DNA from: Pseudanabaena sp. PCC 6802
GTDB lineage: Bacteria > Cyanobacteriota > Cyanobacteriia > Pseudanabaenales > Pseudanabaenaceae
Direction of reading: 5' to 3'
Assembly: GCF_000332175.1 (NCBI RefSeq)
Contig: NZ_KB235914.1
Coordinates: 3,220,868-3,284,867, forward strand
DNA: 64,000 nt
The position numbers and the translations under genes were made by a program. This document shows, in pieces, positions 33,622 to 42,896 of the stretch. A model generated the notes under the pieces. It was given only the letters and a program-made list of their open reading frames with translations, was not told the origin of the DNA and searched no databases. Each line of letters opens with the position of its first letter. Positions within the stretch are counted from its first letter, which is position 1.

Positions 33622-34038
33622 GTTGCTCTGATTGTGCAAAACTAAGGTCGTGCTTTGATTTGGCTCAAAGCCAATGTGCTCGTAAAATGCTTGCTGGTGC
33701 GTAGTCATCAGATATACGCGCTCTACGTTGCACACCTGTGGGTGTGCCAGCACCGTCTGCACTAGTTTGCGCCCCAAACCCGTACCGCGATAGTCGGGAT
33801 GAATGACCACATCCCAAATCGTAGCGCGGTAAACAGTGTCGCTGGTGGCTCTGGCGTGACCGATCAGTTTTTCTCCATCCCATACCGTAACGACGGGATT
33901 GGAATTGGCGATCGCTGCTGCCAATCCCTCTAGCGATCGCTCCTGCGCCCAGAACGCCCCCAGCTTGAATAATTCCTGTAAATGAACTAGATCGACTCGG
34001 TCAGAGCGATCGCAAAACTGAATGTGGCGATTATCCAT
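33577..34038 (-). CDS. GNAT family N-acetyltransferase
   Basis: 153 residues. Motif A VVIHPDYRGTGLGRKLVQ carries the acetyl-CoA R/Q-x-x-G-x-G/A loop; C-terminal AFYEHIGFEPNQ is motif B. Short soluble enzyme; substrate unknown. The last 15 codons overlap the end of the TPR-methyltransferase on the opposite strand. Confidence 0.88.
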   Translation of the reverse strand: MDNRHIQFCDRSDRVDLVHLQELFKLGAFWAQERSLEGLAAAIANSNPVVTVWDGEKLIGHARATSDTVYRATIWDVVIHPDYRGTGLGRKLVQTVLAHPQVCNVERVYLMTTHQQAFYEHIGFEPNQSTTLVLHNQSNSPVELLLSQSITNS

Positions 34039-34102
34039 ATATCTTAGCTACTAGAAGATAACTACGATCTGAAGATCTGAGGATCTGACTAATTACAGAA
34101 CA

Positions 34103-34130
34103 AGCGAGAGAAGAGCTTACTTCTCTCGCT
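34103..34130. terminator. Hairpin in gap between GNAT and desaturase genes
   Basis: AGCGAGAGAAG / CTTCTCTCGCT, 11-bp perfect stem with a 6-nt loop and no T run. It may end the desaturase transcript (- strand). Confidence 0.5.
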
Positions 34131-34286
34131 AGATACTAAGTATAAACACGGTTTATATTAACTAGCTATAGCCTCAAAGTATGAATTTATCGAAGCGATC
34201 GTCTAGTTTTTGTATCGAAAAGAACGAAAACCTAAAGTTGACAGGATTTTGGGGATTTCTCTTAAAGAAGGCACGGGGGTGCTACC

Positions 34287-35147
34287 TTATTTTTCAACCG
34301 CAGGTTGCCAGGGTGTAGGTAGATGTACTTTTTGAGCTAGGCCTAACGACTCTAGGGCACTGATGATACCCCAAGTTAGATCGATTTCCCACCACTTCAA
34401 GCCAGAACGTGCCGACTTGGGGAAAGCATGGTGGTTGTTGTGCCAGCCTTCACCATAGGTGAGCAGAGCTGCCCACCACAGGTTGGTAGAATGGTCTTCG
34501 CTTTCCGCAAAATTACGGTAGCCCCACTTATGGCAGGCAGAGTTAATCAGCCAGGTGCTGTGCCAGAGAAACACCGCACGCACAAACACGCCATAAATTA
34601 GAAAAGACATGCCCAGCCCCTGGGTAGAACCAATGGCATATAGCAAAATTGCTAGGGGAACTTGAAATGCGAGGAAGTTACGGTCTACAAATCTGTAATA
34701 TGGATCGGCGGCGATGTCCGGCGCATAGCTTTTGTAATTTTCAAACTTAAAGTGTTCTGGTTTGGAATACATAATCCACATCATATGACTCCACCAAAAA
34801 CCCTTTTCAGCGGAGTAGGGGTCTTTAGTCAAGTCTTCTGTAAAGCCATGATGCTGACGATGCCCACCTACCCAAAATATTGGTCCACCTTGCATAGCTA
34901 GCGAACCAATTGTTGTAATAATGTATTCTAGCCACCTTGGTACTTGAAAACTACGATGGCTGAGCATGCGGTGGTAACCAAGGCAAATGCCAACACTACC
35001 TAGCAGCCAGTGCAAAAATAACATTATGCCAAGAGCTTGCCAGGAAAAATACCAGGGAGCCGCCAAAGCGACTAGGTGAATAGCACCAAAAAAAAGGACA
35101 TTTGTCCAGTTGAGTTGAGGAGCGTGTTGAGAGCTGATAGAGGTCAT
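34287..35147 (-). CDS. desC: Acyl-lipid delta-9-type fatty acid desaturase
   Basis: 286 residues. Three histidine boxes bind the di-iron centre: HRMLSH, HRQHH and HNNHH. Four hydrophobic segments place it in the membrane. The layout (HRMLSHRSFQVP, DPYSAEKGFWWSHMMWI, GEGWHNNHHAFPKSAR) fits cyanobacterial DesC, which inserts the first double bond in glycerolipids. Start set at 35147 since the 11 codons upstream lack similarity. Two perfect TGCAAGT/ACTTGCA dyads lie upstream, the first 29 bp from the start, so regulation by the divergent TetR protein is likely. Confidence 0.9.
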   Translation of the reverse strand: MTSISSQHAPQLNWTNVLFFGAIHLVALAAPWYFSWQALGIMLFLHWLLGSVGICLGYHRMLSHRSFQVPRWLEYIITTIGSLAMQGGPIFWVGGHRQHHGFTEDLTKDPYSAEKGFWWSHMMWIMYSKPEHFKFENYKSYAPDIAADPYYRFVDRNFLAFQVPLAILLYAIGSTQGLGMSFLIYGVFVRAVFLWHSTWLINSACHKWGYRNFAESEDHSTNLWWAALLTYGEGWHNNHHAFPKSARSGLKWWEIDLTWGIISALESLGLAQKVHLPTPWQPAVEK

Positions 35148-35175
35148 GTAATAACCGTGTTGGGTTGGATGTTTG

Positions 35176-35192
35176 TGCAAGTGTTACTTGCA
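35176..35192. promoter_or_regulatory. Operator-like dyad, copy 1
   Basis: TGCAAGTGTTACTTGCA: perfect 7-bp arms, 3-bp spacer, in the divergent gap between desC and the TetR gene. Copy 2 is centred exactly 50 bp away. Confidence 0.75.
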
Positions 35193-35225
35193 TAACAAAT
35201 AGACTACCCCTAGTATGTGGAATAA

Positions 35226-35242
35226 TGCAAGTATCACTTGCA
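35226..35242. promoter_or_regulatory. Operator-like dyad, copy 2
   Basis: TGCAAGTATCACTTGCA, same arms and spacer length as copy 1, ending 14 bp before the TetR start at 35257. Typical size for a TetR dimer site; predicted autoregulation. Confidence 0.75.
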
Positions 35243-35256
35243 AAATTTTTCTGCTC

Positions 35257-36516
35257 ATGCCATTGTCACGCACACCATCTCGCACACCCACCCGGCAACG
35301 TATAGTCAGTACTGCCTTAGAGCTGTTTGCGCGGCATGGCATTACTGAAACTACAACTAGACAGATTGCCGATCGCGCGCAGATTAACGAAGTGACCCTA
35401 TTTCGTCACTTTGGCAACAAGCACGGGCTGTTACTGGCGGTATTACAGGAATGTTTGCAGAAGTACTTATTACTAACTCAGGTTGGGGAGTCTCTGATGA
35501 TACCTGAAGTTTCAAATCAAAGAGATTTAGCGAGGCTCTTGCACTATTACATGCAGAGTTCTTTGCAGGCGCTAGAGAGCGTACCAGAACTGATGCGATC
35601 GCTTGTGGGTGAAGCCGGACAATATCCGGTTGAGAGCCGACAAGCCTTAGCCCAGGGCATAGCGCAGGTGAATCAATCGATCTCTAATACCCTACGCGAA
35701 GCGATCGCCCACGCCCATGTCGATCTGCCCTTACCGCCCTTAAAATTGGCAACGCTAGTAAATACTTGCATTTTGGGCTATGCCGTCATTTGTCTGACCA
35801 CTGACGCGCAGGCAGTTTGGCCGAGCCAGGAAGAGTTTATTTCTTCATTGATCGACACGATCGCTTGGCATAGCAACGATAGCGAGCATAGCGGGCATAG
35901 CAGCTTTAATGAGCCAACCGAGCGTACCGCGTATACAGAGCCTGTTGCCGATTTGCCGACGGACACGGTGCACGAGATCGTCCAGCAGGCAAAGCGCATT
36001 GGAGCGTTAGATTATGCGATCGCCTATACCCTATTTGGGGCTGGTCTGTTACCTGAAGAAATAATCAGTCTGCGCCGCGATGACTACTGGGTTGATGGCA
36101 AAGCGGGAATTTTGCGCGTCGGCACTAACAGCCCCCACCAGCGCACTGTCCCGATCAATCAGAAAATTCTGGGACAGCGCTATGGCTCGGCTAGCAATAA
36201 CCCCCTCACGAATTACCTGAAAACGCGCAAAGACGATCGCATCAATATGTTTCTCAGTAGCGATCTGCAACCTCTGGATCTCAAGCAATTAGAGCGTTCC
36301 TGGCTCCAGTGGACGCAATGGCGACGCAAGCTCGATGGCAGTCCCGTGGACTTGTACCAGGCCAGGCAGACTTGGGGCGTGGAGATGCTGGTACGGGGCA
36401 TGGATGTAGAGAACTTCAGCATTATCAGCGGCATGAAGCCTGCTGAAATTCAACACTATCAACGCCGCGTCAAGGAAAAAGCAGCAATCAGTCAGGCGAT
36501 CGCGCTCGACAGCTAA
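35257..36516 (+). CDS. TetR regulator fused to a degenerate integrase-like domain
   Basis: 419 residues, twice the usual TetR length. N-terminal helix-turn-helix: RQRIVSTALELFARHGITE and TTRQIADRAQINEVTLFRHF. Residues about 230-419 resemble a tyrosine-recombinase catalytic domain: AYTLFGAGLLPEEIISLRRD (Arg273), LRVGTNSPHQRTVPINQK, ARQTWGVEMLVRGMD (Arg370) and IQHYQRRVKE (Tyr401). The HxLRH histidine is Tyr and LGH is SGM, so it is probably non-catalytic. Start chosen at ATG 35257 downstream of the operator; ATG 35215 would place the operator inside the gene. Likely controls desC and itself. Confidence 0.8.
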   Translation: MPLSRTPSRTPTRQRIVSTALELFARHGITETTTRQIADRAQINEVTLFRHFGNKHGLLLAVLQECLQKYLLLTQVGESLMIPEVSNQRDLARLLHYYMQSSLQALESVPELMRSLVGEAGQYPVESRQALAQGIAQVNQSISNTLREAIAHAHVDLPLPPLKLATLVNTCILGYAVICLTTDAQAVWPSQEEFISSLIDTIAWHSNDSEHSGHSSFNEPTERTAYTEPVADLPTDTVHEIVQQAKRIGALDYAIAYTLFGAGLLPEEIISLRRDDYWVDGKAGILRVGTNSPHQRTVPINQKILGQRYGSASNNPLTNYLKTRKDDRINMFLSSDLQPLDLKQLERSWLQWTQWRRKLDGSPVDLYQARQTWGVEMLVRGMDVENFSIISGMKPAEIQHYQRRVKEKAAISQAIALDS

Positions 36517-36536
36517 ATTTCAAGACTTAGGCGCGT

Positions 36537-36687
36537 TTCTTTTCATAATATTGCTGGTGATATTCCTCTGCTAGCCAGTAGTCGGAAGCTGGCGCGATCG
36601 CCGTTACAATATCCCTGTCATATTTCCCGGAAGCTTGTAGTCGATCCTTGGACTCTTGGGCAATTTTTGCCTGTAGCAGTTTCAGTC
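36537..36687 (-). pseudogene. msrA: 3' fragment of msrA
   Basis: About 50 codons reading KIAQESKDRLQASGKYDRDI, then APASDYWLAEEYHQQYYEKK and a stop, the C-terminal end of peptide methionine sulfoxide reductase A. No catalytic GCFW region is present upstream; the TPR gene begins to occupy the DNA 19 bp further on. A truncated relic. Confidence 0.75.
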
Positions 36688-36705
36688 ATGTAGATCTTTT
36701 TAACC

Positions 36706-37794
36706 CTAACTCTTCAGGCTTTCTAGTAACTTTCTTGCTTCAGCTAAACCCTGAGCATTGCTGGTGCGATTGTAAAGCTTTTCAGCTTGCTCGGCGTTTT
36801 TGACTGCTTCGTCTTTGCGTTGTTGCTTAGCAAGGGCTTTAGCCAATTCTAGATGGGCATCCGCATCGTTGGGATCTATATCTATAATCTTGCGGAACTC
36901 TACGATCGCCTCCACGATCGAATATTGCTGTGAATATAACCTGGCGATCGCCCAGAGGGGAGCAGTGGACTTGCGATTTGAGGAAGCAGCGCGGCGATAG
37001 GCAGACAGCGCGCCCGTGAGATCGCCCTGCTTTTGTAGTACTCGACCGATTTCCAGATTAGCTTCGGGATGGCGGGGGTTAATCTGAAGGACGCGCTTAT
37101 ACTTAGCAACTGCCTCCTCAGGCTGGTTTTGATCGGCAAGAACTGAGCCGAGTGCAAACCAAATGTCGGCATTAAGGGGCGCGACCTTATCTGCTTGCAT
37201 GTAAAGTTCGGTAGCGGCTTTAAAGTTACCCTGACGCTTTAATACATAGCCCAGATTCAAGTACGCTTTGACATCTCGGGGCGACATTTGCAAGACTTGT
37301 TGATAGGTCTTAGTAGCTTCAGACAGATCGTTTTGTTGCGTCTGGACATAGCCAATACTTTGTAGCACTTCCGGGTTCTTAGGCTCTAAAGCCGCAGCGT
37401 AACGATAAGCGGTAAGTGCCGCTGGGAAATTACCTGATTGAGTATAGGCGTACCCCAATGCTACATATGCCCTAACATTGCGGTTGTCCAGTTGCGTGGC
37501 AGTTTGCAGAAAATTAATCGCATCAGCATAATTTTTCTGCTGTGTCAGTAAAAAGCCAATACTAGTTTGAATGCGCGAGTTTTTGGGATCGAGTGCTGCC
37601 GCTTGTCGATATGCTTCGATCGCACCAGGAATATCGTTTTTCTGCCAAAGATCTCGCCCCCGTTTCAGTAACTCCGAAATATTAGCCCTGGATGGGTTGG
37701 TTTGGGCGATCGCGCTGAAGTTGGGAGCGATCGGGCAAATAGCGATCGGAACTAAAACAAATGCAGAAACAGCAAGTAAACTCAGGTTACGCAT
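36706..37794 (-). CDS. Secreted TPR protein
   Basis: 362 residues. A signal peptide ([21 protein letters not shown]...SAIAQ) is followed by nine or so TPR units ([60 protein letters not shown] and similar). Likely a periplasmic scaffold. No enzymatic domain. Sequence ends cleanly at LLESLKS. Confidence 0.88.
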   Translation of the reverse strand: MRNLSLLAVSAFVLVPIAICPIAPNFSAIAQTNPSRANISELLKRGRDLWQKNDIPGAIEAYRQAAALDPKNSRIQTSIGFLLTQQKNYADAINFLQTATQLDNRNVRAYVALGYAYTQSGNFPAALTAYRYAAALEPKNPEVLQSIGYVQTQQNDLSEATKTYQQVLQMSPRDVKAYLNLGYVLKRQGNFKAATELYMQADKVAPLNADIWFALGSVLADQNQPEEAVAKYKRVLQINPRHPEANLEIGRVLQKQGDLTGALSAYRRAASSNRKSTAPLWAIARLYSQQYSIVEAIVEFRKIIDIDPNDADAHLELAKALAKQQRKDEAVKNAEQAEKLYNRTSNAQGLAEARKLLESLKS

Positions 37795-37974
37795 ATATTT
37801 CGGATAGAAGGGCAGCCCTCATTTAAAGAGTTAAAATTTATAGTCAAAGCAACTGACTTCTTTAATTATGTCTTAATTTTCGATCGTGACAGACTCTTCT
37901 ATATCCTGGATGCTACGTTTCGATCGGATCCATTTGATTTATATTTGACCCAATACGACTCAGTCTCCAAAAAC

Positions 37975-38466
37975 ATGAATATTCGCATTGGTAATGGCTA
38001 CGATATCCACCGTCTGGTAAGCGATCGCCAGTTAATTTTGGGCGGCATTCATATTCCCTCAGATAAAGGGCTGCTGGGGCATAGCGATGCGGATGTCCTC
38101 ACTCACGCGATTATGGATGCCATGCTGGGAGCATTGTCATTGGGAGATATCGGTCATTACTTTCCACCGAGCGATCCGCAGTGGGCGGGTGCGGATAGTA
38201 TCGTATTATTGCAGCAAGTCGATCGACTAATTCAGGATCGAGGGTGGCAGATCGGTAATATCGATAGCGTAGTAGTCGCTGAAGCTCCTAAACTAAAGCC
38301 TTACATCAAGCCAATGCGCGATCGCCTTGCAGAAGCACTGGGGTTGACACCCGAGCAAATAGGGGTGAAGGCGACAACGAATGAAGGGCTGGATGCCGTG
38401 GGTCAAAAAGAGGCGATCGCCGCCCATGCAGTCGTGTTACTAGTTGGAAACCAGGTAGGAATGTAG
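37975..38466 (+). CDS. ispF: 2-C-methyl-D-erythritol 2,4-cyclodiphosphate synthase
   Basis: 163 residues, MEP pathway of isoprenoid synthesis. Zinc ligands lie in GNGYDIHRL and [30 protein letters not shown] and [18 protein letters not shown] are diagnostic. Start at 37975 matches the family N-terminus ([10 protein letters not shown]); a longer frame from 37945 is unlikely. Followed after 10 bp by a substrate-binding lipoprotein gene. Confidence 0.96.
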   Translation: MNIRIGNGYDIHRLVSDRQLILGGIHIPSDKGLLGHSDADVLTHAIMDAMLGALSLGDIGHYFPPSDPQWAGADSIVLLQQVDRLIQDRGWQIGNIDSVVVAEAPKLKPYIKPMRDRLAEALGLTPEQIGVKATTNEGLDAVGQKEAIAAHAVVLLVGNQVGM

Positions 38467-38476
38467 GGAGTTCAAC

Positions 38477-40285
38477 ATGAGGAAACAGGCAAGATTCAAA
38501 TCTAACCCCTTTCAAAGTGCTAGGTTTAGATTTAAAGTATTATTTTTGCTGGTATTCTCAGCAATCTGCTCGATTTTGCTCATAGGATGCGATGTTGCTT
38601 CAAAGGCTCAGAGCGATCGCCTGGTAGACTTCATCATTTCCGATCCCAAAACCTTTAACCCCGTTCTGGTTAGCGATGCCACCAGCGCCGAAGTACTGGG
38701 GCCAGTGTTTAATGGCCTGCTAACTACCAATGGCATTACCGGCGAGCTGGAACCCGACCTAGCCGAAAAGTTGCCAGAGGTATCAGATGACGGTTTGCGG
38801 GTTGTCTTTACATTGCGCTCTGGCTTGAAATGGTCAGATGGGCATCCACAGACAGTGGACGATGTCATATTCACATTCAGAGATGTCATTTTTAATGAGA
38901 AAATCCCTACGGGTAGTCGCGATGTTTTACGGATTGGAGAAAAGCAATTACTGCCAAAGATTGAGAAGCTAGACGATCGACGGATTGCCTTCACATTACC
39001 AGATTCATTTGCTCCATTTCTACGCACGGCGGGCAGTGTTTCCATTTTACCGAAACATATTCTGGCAAAAAACATAAATGAGACTGATAATAAGGGCAAC
39101 CCTGATTTCCTGACCACCTGGACTTTAGATACACCGCTCGATCGCATTATTGGTAGCGGCCCTTATTTACTCTCCGACTATCGTCCGGGGGAGAGATTTA
39201 TCTATCGCCCCAATCCCAACTATTGGAAGCATCCCCAGCCATATATTGATAAATTCGTACTCCAGATCGTCGATTCTACAGATACGGCACTCCTGCGCTT
39301 TCGCTCTCGGGAGCTGGATATATTTTCTTTCGGCGCGCGGGTTAAGGACTTCCAACTTCTGAAGGCAGCAGAGTCTAGAGATAAGTTCAGAATCTATAAT
39401 GGCGGGCCTTCTACGGGTCAGCTATTCATGACATTCAATTTAAACAAGGGGCGCGATCCGAAAAATAACGAGCCCTTTGTTAAGCCAGAAAAATCGCGTT
39501 GGTTTAATGATGTCAATTTTAGACGCGCCGTTGCCTATGCGATTAATCGCGATGCAATGGTTACTAATCTTTACATCGGCTTAGGCGAACTTCAGAATTC
39601 TCCCATTTCCGTACCCAGCCCCTATTGGCGCTCGACTAAAGATGGATTGAAGTCCTACGACTACAATCCGCAAAAGGCAAGAGAAATTCTGACAGCCGCA
39701 GGCTATCGCTACGATGCGAATAATCGCTTGCAGGATGCACAGGGCAATCCCGTGCGCTTTACTTTACTTACTAACGCTGGCAGTAACCCAGTCAGAGGTG
39801 CTGTGGGAGCGCAAATCAAAAACGATCTAGATAAGATTGGGATTACCGTTGATTTTGTCGGAATCGATTTTAATATTCTGGTTGACAAACTGGATAATTC
39901 ACGACAATGGGATGCGATCGTCTTGGGCTTTACGGGCGGAATAGAACCTAATAGTTCGTTTAACTTATGGGCAACACAGGGAGACTCGCACTTATTTAAC
40001 CAGGGGCCAAAGTCAGGTCAACCTGCTATTCCTGGTTGGGAAGTAGCGGACTGGGAGAAGAAAATCGAAAGTCTCATGATTCAAGGGGCAAAAACAGTAG
40101 ACGATCGCAAGCGCAAAGAAATTTACGCAGAATACCAGCAGTTAGTGCAGGAGCAATTGCCGCTGATTCATCTGGTCATACCGCTTTCTCTGACAGCCGT
40201 GCGCGATCGCGTTCAGAACGTCAAATACTCCGCCTTGGGCGGCGCGTTGTGGAATTTAGACGAGCTAAAACTGTCAGCACAATAG
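38477..40285 (+). CDS. ABC transporter family 5 substrate-binding lipoprotein
   Basis: 602 residues. Signal with lipobox (SILLIGCDVAS) at about residue 38. The SBP_bac_5 body includes LVDFIISDPKTFNPVLVSDA, VLGPVFNGLLTTNG, LRSGLKWSDGHPQTVDDVIFTF, NFRRAVAYAINRDAMVTNLY and PLIHLVIPLSLTAVRDRVQN. Binds peptides or similar ligands for an importer; permease and ATPase genes are not adjacent. Complete. Confidence 0.92.
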   Translation: MRKQARFKSNPFQSARFRFKVLFLLVFSAICSILLIGCDVASKAQSDRLVDFIISDPKTFNPVLVSDATSAEVLGPVFNGLLTTNGITGELEPDLAEKLPEVSDDGLRVVFTLRSGLKWSDGHPQTVDDVIFTFRDVIFNEKIPTGSRDVLRIGEKQLLPKIEKLDDRRIAFTLPDSFAPFLRTAGSVSILPKHILAKNINETDNKGNPDFLTTWTLDTPLDRIIGSGPYLLSDYRPGERFIYRPNPNYWKHPQPYIDKFVLQIVDSTDTALLRFRSRELDIFSFGARVKDFQLLKAAESRDKFRIYNGGPSTGQLFMTFNLNKGRDPKNNEPFVKPEKSRWFNDVNFRRAVAYAINRDAMVTNLYIGLGELQNSPISVPSPYWRSTKDGLKSYDYNPQKAREILTAAGYRYDANNRLQDAQGNPVRFTLLTNAGSNPVRGAVGAQIKNDLDKIGITVDFVGIDFNILVDKLDNSRQWDAIVLGFTGGIEPNSSFNLWATQGDSHLFNQGPKSGQPAIPGWEVADWEKKIESLMIQGAKTVDDRKRKEIYAEYQQLVQEQLPLIHLVIPLSLTAVRDRVQNVKYSALGGALWNLDELKLSAQ

Positions 40286-40304
40286 CTAGGGGCGATCGCA
40301 GGGA

Positions 40305-42548
40305 CTACACCTCTTTACTAAAGAGTTCGTTTACCAACTGCTCGATTGAGTAGATCGTAGCAGGATCGTTCGCAATTTCATCTTCATCTGCCAAGTCGGG
40401 AATACTAGTTTCTACTGCTTCTTCTACTGTTCCTGTCTCCTCCACATCAGGCATCTCACTGGACAAATCGCCCAGGGAGTAAGCAGAGATGTCGAGATCG
40501 CTACTACCTGCCTTAGAGCCACTTAATTCCACCCGGTCGAGTTGACTCAGGGCTTTTTCAACCGAATCGCCCACATCGGGTATCTCATCGGCCAGATCGT
40601 CTAGGGAGTAAGCAGAAATATCGTCGTTGCTATGAGCGGGTTTAGACCCATTTAATTCCATGCGATCGAGTCGATTCAGAGCTTTTTCGACCGAATCGCC
40701 TACATCAGGCATCTCATCGGCCAGATCGTCCAGGGAGTAAGCAGAAATATCGTCGTTGCTATAAATGGGATTAGATCCGTTTAATTCCATCCGATCGAGT
40801 TGACTCAGGGCTTTTTCAATTGGATCTCCTGGCTCTTCTTGAGGAGCGCGGCGATCGGGTAGTTCTATAATCGTAAAGAGCGAGTCATCTTCGCCGGGAT
40901 TGATTTTAGGCACAACCCGATCTGATTCGACCTCAACTACTGAATCAGCGATCGTATCCTCTTCATCTTCTTCATCTTCTACGATGTCCCGTTTGTCGGG
41001 TACTGCGATCGCCATATCCTCTACTTCCACTTCGATCGCAGGATCGGTAACAGTATCCTCTTCTCTATCTCGTTCTTCAGATACTGCAATCCCAACACCC
41101 TCGTCTTCTATGGTCTCATCACCTATATCCTCAGAACCCTCTGATGCGCTAGCTATTGGCTGAGATTCTATAGCTTTATCTGGATTTGTAGTTTCTGATG
41201 CAGGTTCTGGAGTAATACCTATATCATCTGGCTCGGATATATCAGAACTCGATGTTTCAGCTTGCAAAGCATCAAGAGTTGGCTGCCATTGAGACTTTGG
41301 CGATTCGGTTTTGGCGATTAACTGCCCCTGGGCAATTACGTAAGAAACCGTGGCGCGGCGGCGAAGCGCATCAAAGCGATCGCTAGCATCCAGCACGATC
41401 AGATTGGCAGGCTTGCCTACTTCTATGCCATAGGCATCATGTACGTTCAGCGTTTTAGCACCATGCCAGGTAATCATGTCGTAACAGGCATTAATTTCTG
41501 TCATCCCCGTCATTTGGCTAACATGCACTACCATTGATGCTACATCCAGCATGTTGCCCGTACCCAGCGAATACCAGCAGTCTTGAATGCAATCGTGACC
41601 CAGGCTGACATTGATCCCCGCCTGCCATAGCTCCTTGACGCGCGTAAGACCTCGTCGTTTGGGATAGGTATCGGTGCGCCCTTGCAGCGTAATGTTAATC
41701 AGAGGATTGGCGACAAAATTAATCTGCGATCGCGCCACCAGTCCTAACAACTTCTGGGCATAGGCACTGTTATAAGAGCCAAATGCCGTGGTATGGCTGG
41801 CCGTCACCTTTGCTCCCATCCCACTACGCTGCGCGTAGGCAGCCACCACCTCTAAAAATCGCGATTGGTCGTCGTCGATTTCATCGCAATGAATATCGAT
41901 GAGGCGATCGTACTGCTCGGCCAGCTCAAAAATGCGCTGCACGGATTTTAGTCCGTCTTCTCTGGTAAATTCGTAGTGGGGAATCCCGCCCACCACATCT
42001 GCACCTAACTTAAGTGCTTTTTCCAACAGCGCCTCATTGCCATCGCTCCCGTAGATGCCATCCTGAGGGAAAGCCACTACTTGCAATGTCATCCAGTCTT
42101 TGACTTCTTCCTTTACTTCTAATAGGGCTTGCAATGCCGTGAGGTTAGGTTCGCTCACATCAACGTGAGTGCGGGCAAATAATACTCCCTGCGTCGCCTG
42201 TTGCTGTAGCGTAGCGATTGCCCTGGTTTTGATATCCTCTCGGTCGAGGCTTTGTTTGCGATCGCGCCAGATATCAATGCCCTCAAATAACGTCCCGCTC
42301 TGGTTCCAGCGCGGCTGACCTGCAGTTAGAACGGAATCTAAGTGAATATGAGACTCTACAAAAGGAGGGCTGACCAACTTTTGTTTGAGATCTAACTCAA
42401 ACTTAGCGGCTGTGGAAATATAGGGTGCAATCTCCACAATTTTGCCAGATGAAATGGCAATATCAACTACATCAGGCTCTGCCTGAGGATCGGGGCGTAG
42501 CAAGCGACAATTGAGCAACAAGATATCGTACACGGATTTCATCCTCAA
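40305..42548 (-). CDS. codA: Cytosine deaminase-like amidohydrolase with acidic repeat tail
   Basis: 747 residues. Residues about 1-415 closely follow E. coli CodA (about 427 residues): FVESHIHLDSVLTAGQPRWN, NQSGTLFEGI, HCDEIDDDQSRF, TASHTTAFGSYNSAY, NITLQGRTDTYPKRRG and SLGHDCIQDCWYSLGT. Metal-binding His67 and His69 and the GHD Asp are kept, but the Asp after it in CodA (HDD) is Cys here, in a position known to affect substrate preference. The remaining about 330 residues are very acidic (DIGDETIEDEGVGIAVSEER) with three about 43-residue repeats (EKALSQLDRMELNGS, DDISAYSLDDLADEMPDV). Tail function unknown. Confidence 0.85.
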   Translation of the reverse strand: MRMKSVYDILLLNCRLLRPDPQAEPDVVDIAISSGKIVEIAPYISTAAKFELDLKQKLVSPPFVESHIHLDSVLTAGQPRWNQSGTLFEGIDIWRDRKQSLDREDIKTRAIATLQQQATQGVLFARTHVDVSEPNLTALQALLEVKEEVKDWMTLQVVAFPQDGIYGSDGNEALLEKALKLGADVVGGIPHYEFTREDGLKSVQRIFELAEQYDRLIDIHCDEIDDDQSRFLEVVAAYAQRSGMGAKVTASHTTAFGSYNSAYAQKLLGLVARSQINFVANPLINITLQGRTDTYPKRRGLTRVKELWQAGINVSLGHDCIQDCWYSLGTGNMLDVASMVVHVSQMTGMTEINACYDMITWHGAKTLNVHDAYGIEVGKPANLIVLDASDRFDALRRRATVSYVIAQGQLIAKTESPKSQWQPTLDALQAETSSSDISEPDDIGITPEPASETTNPDKAIESQPIASASEGSEDIGDETIEDEGVGIAVSEERDREEDTVTDPAIEVEVEDMAIAVPDKRDIVEDEEDEEDTIADSVVEVESDRVVPKINPGEDDSLFTIIELPDRRAPQEEPGDPIEKALSQLDRMELNGSNPIYSNDDISAYSLDDLADEMPDVGDSVEKALNRLDRMELNGSKPAHSNDDISAYSLDDLADEIPDVGDSVEKALSQLDRVELSGSKAGSSDLDISAYSLGDLSSEMPDVEETGTVEEAVETSIPDLADEDEIANDPATIYSIEQLVNELFSKEV

Positions 42549-42705
42549 CTATGAGTACAATTATGAGTGCAATGCGAGTGCAAGCTAATGCAATCCAATA
42601 CACAGTACCAAGGTCTTTATAGTAATAATGCCCATTTTAGGCTTGCCATAAAACATGTATCCCCCAAATATCCCGAAAAGATCGTGCAGCAGTTAGTAGC
42701 CTTTC

Positions 42706-42763
42706 GTTTGGGGGCAATGCCCCCACCCCCCCTTCTCGTTTTCATCTGAAAACCGCTATAAAT
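42706..42763. repeat. R1 repeat, 3' half only
   Basis: TTTGGGGGCAATGCCCCCAC then CTTCTCGTTTTCATCTGAAAACCGCTATAA; the left end is missing. The rest of the 42549-42896 gap contains the aldolase terminator and no gene. Confidence 0.65.
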
Positions 42764-42790
42764 TGGTATAAATTACTGAGACTATCCAAG

Positions 42791-42818
42791 AAAAAGAGAT
42801 ACCTATTTAGGTATCTCT
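42791..42818 (-). terminator. Terminator of the aldolase gene
   Basis: On the minus strand AGAGATACCTAAATAGGTATCTCT is followed by TTTTCTT; 10-bp stem, about 80 bp after the aldolase stop. Confidence 0.75.
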
Positions 42819-42896
42819 TCTATGGTTATGAGGAGGAGTGGACTACACCAAGTGGTCTAAGTTTGATATAGCCAAGACTTAATGCTGAGATAATGA

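Noticed and set aside
40900..41163. Ser-rich plus-strand frame opposite the acidic tail
   Set aside because: Shadow of GAA/GAT-rich codons of the deaminase tail.
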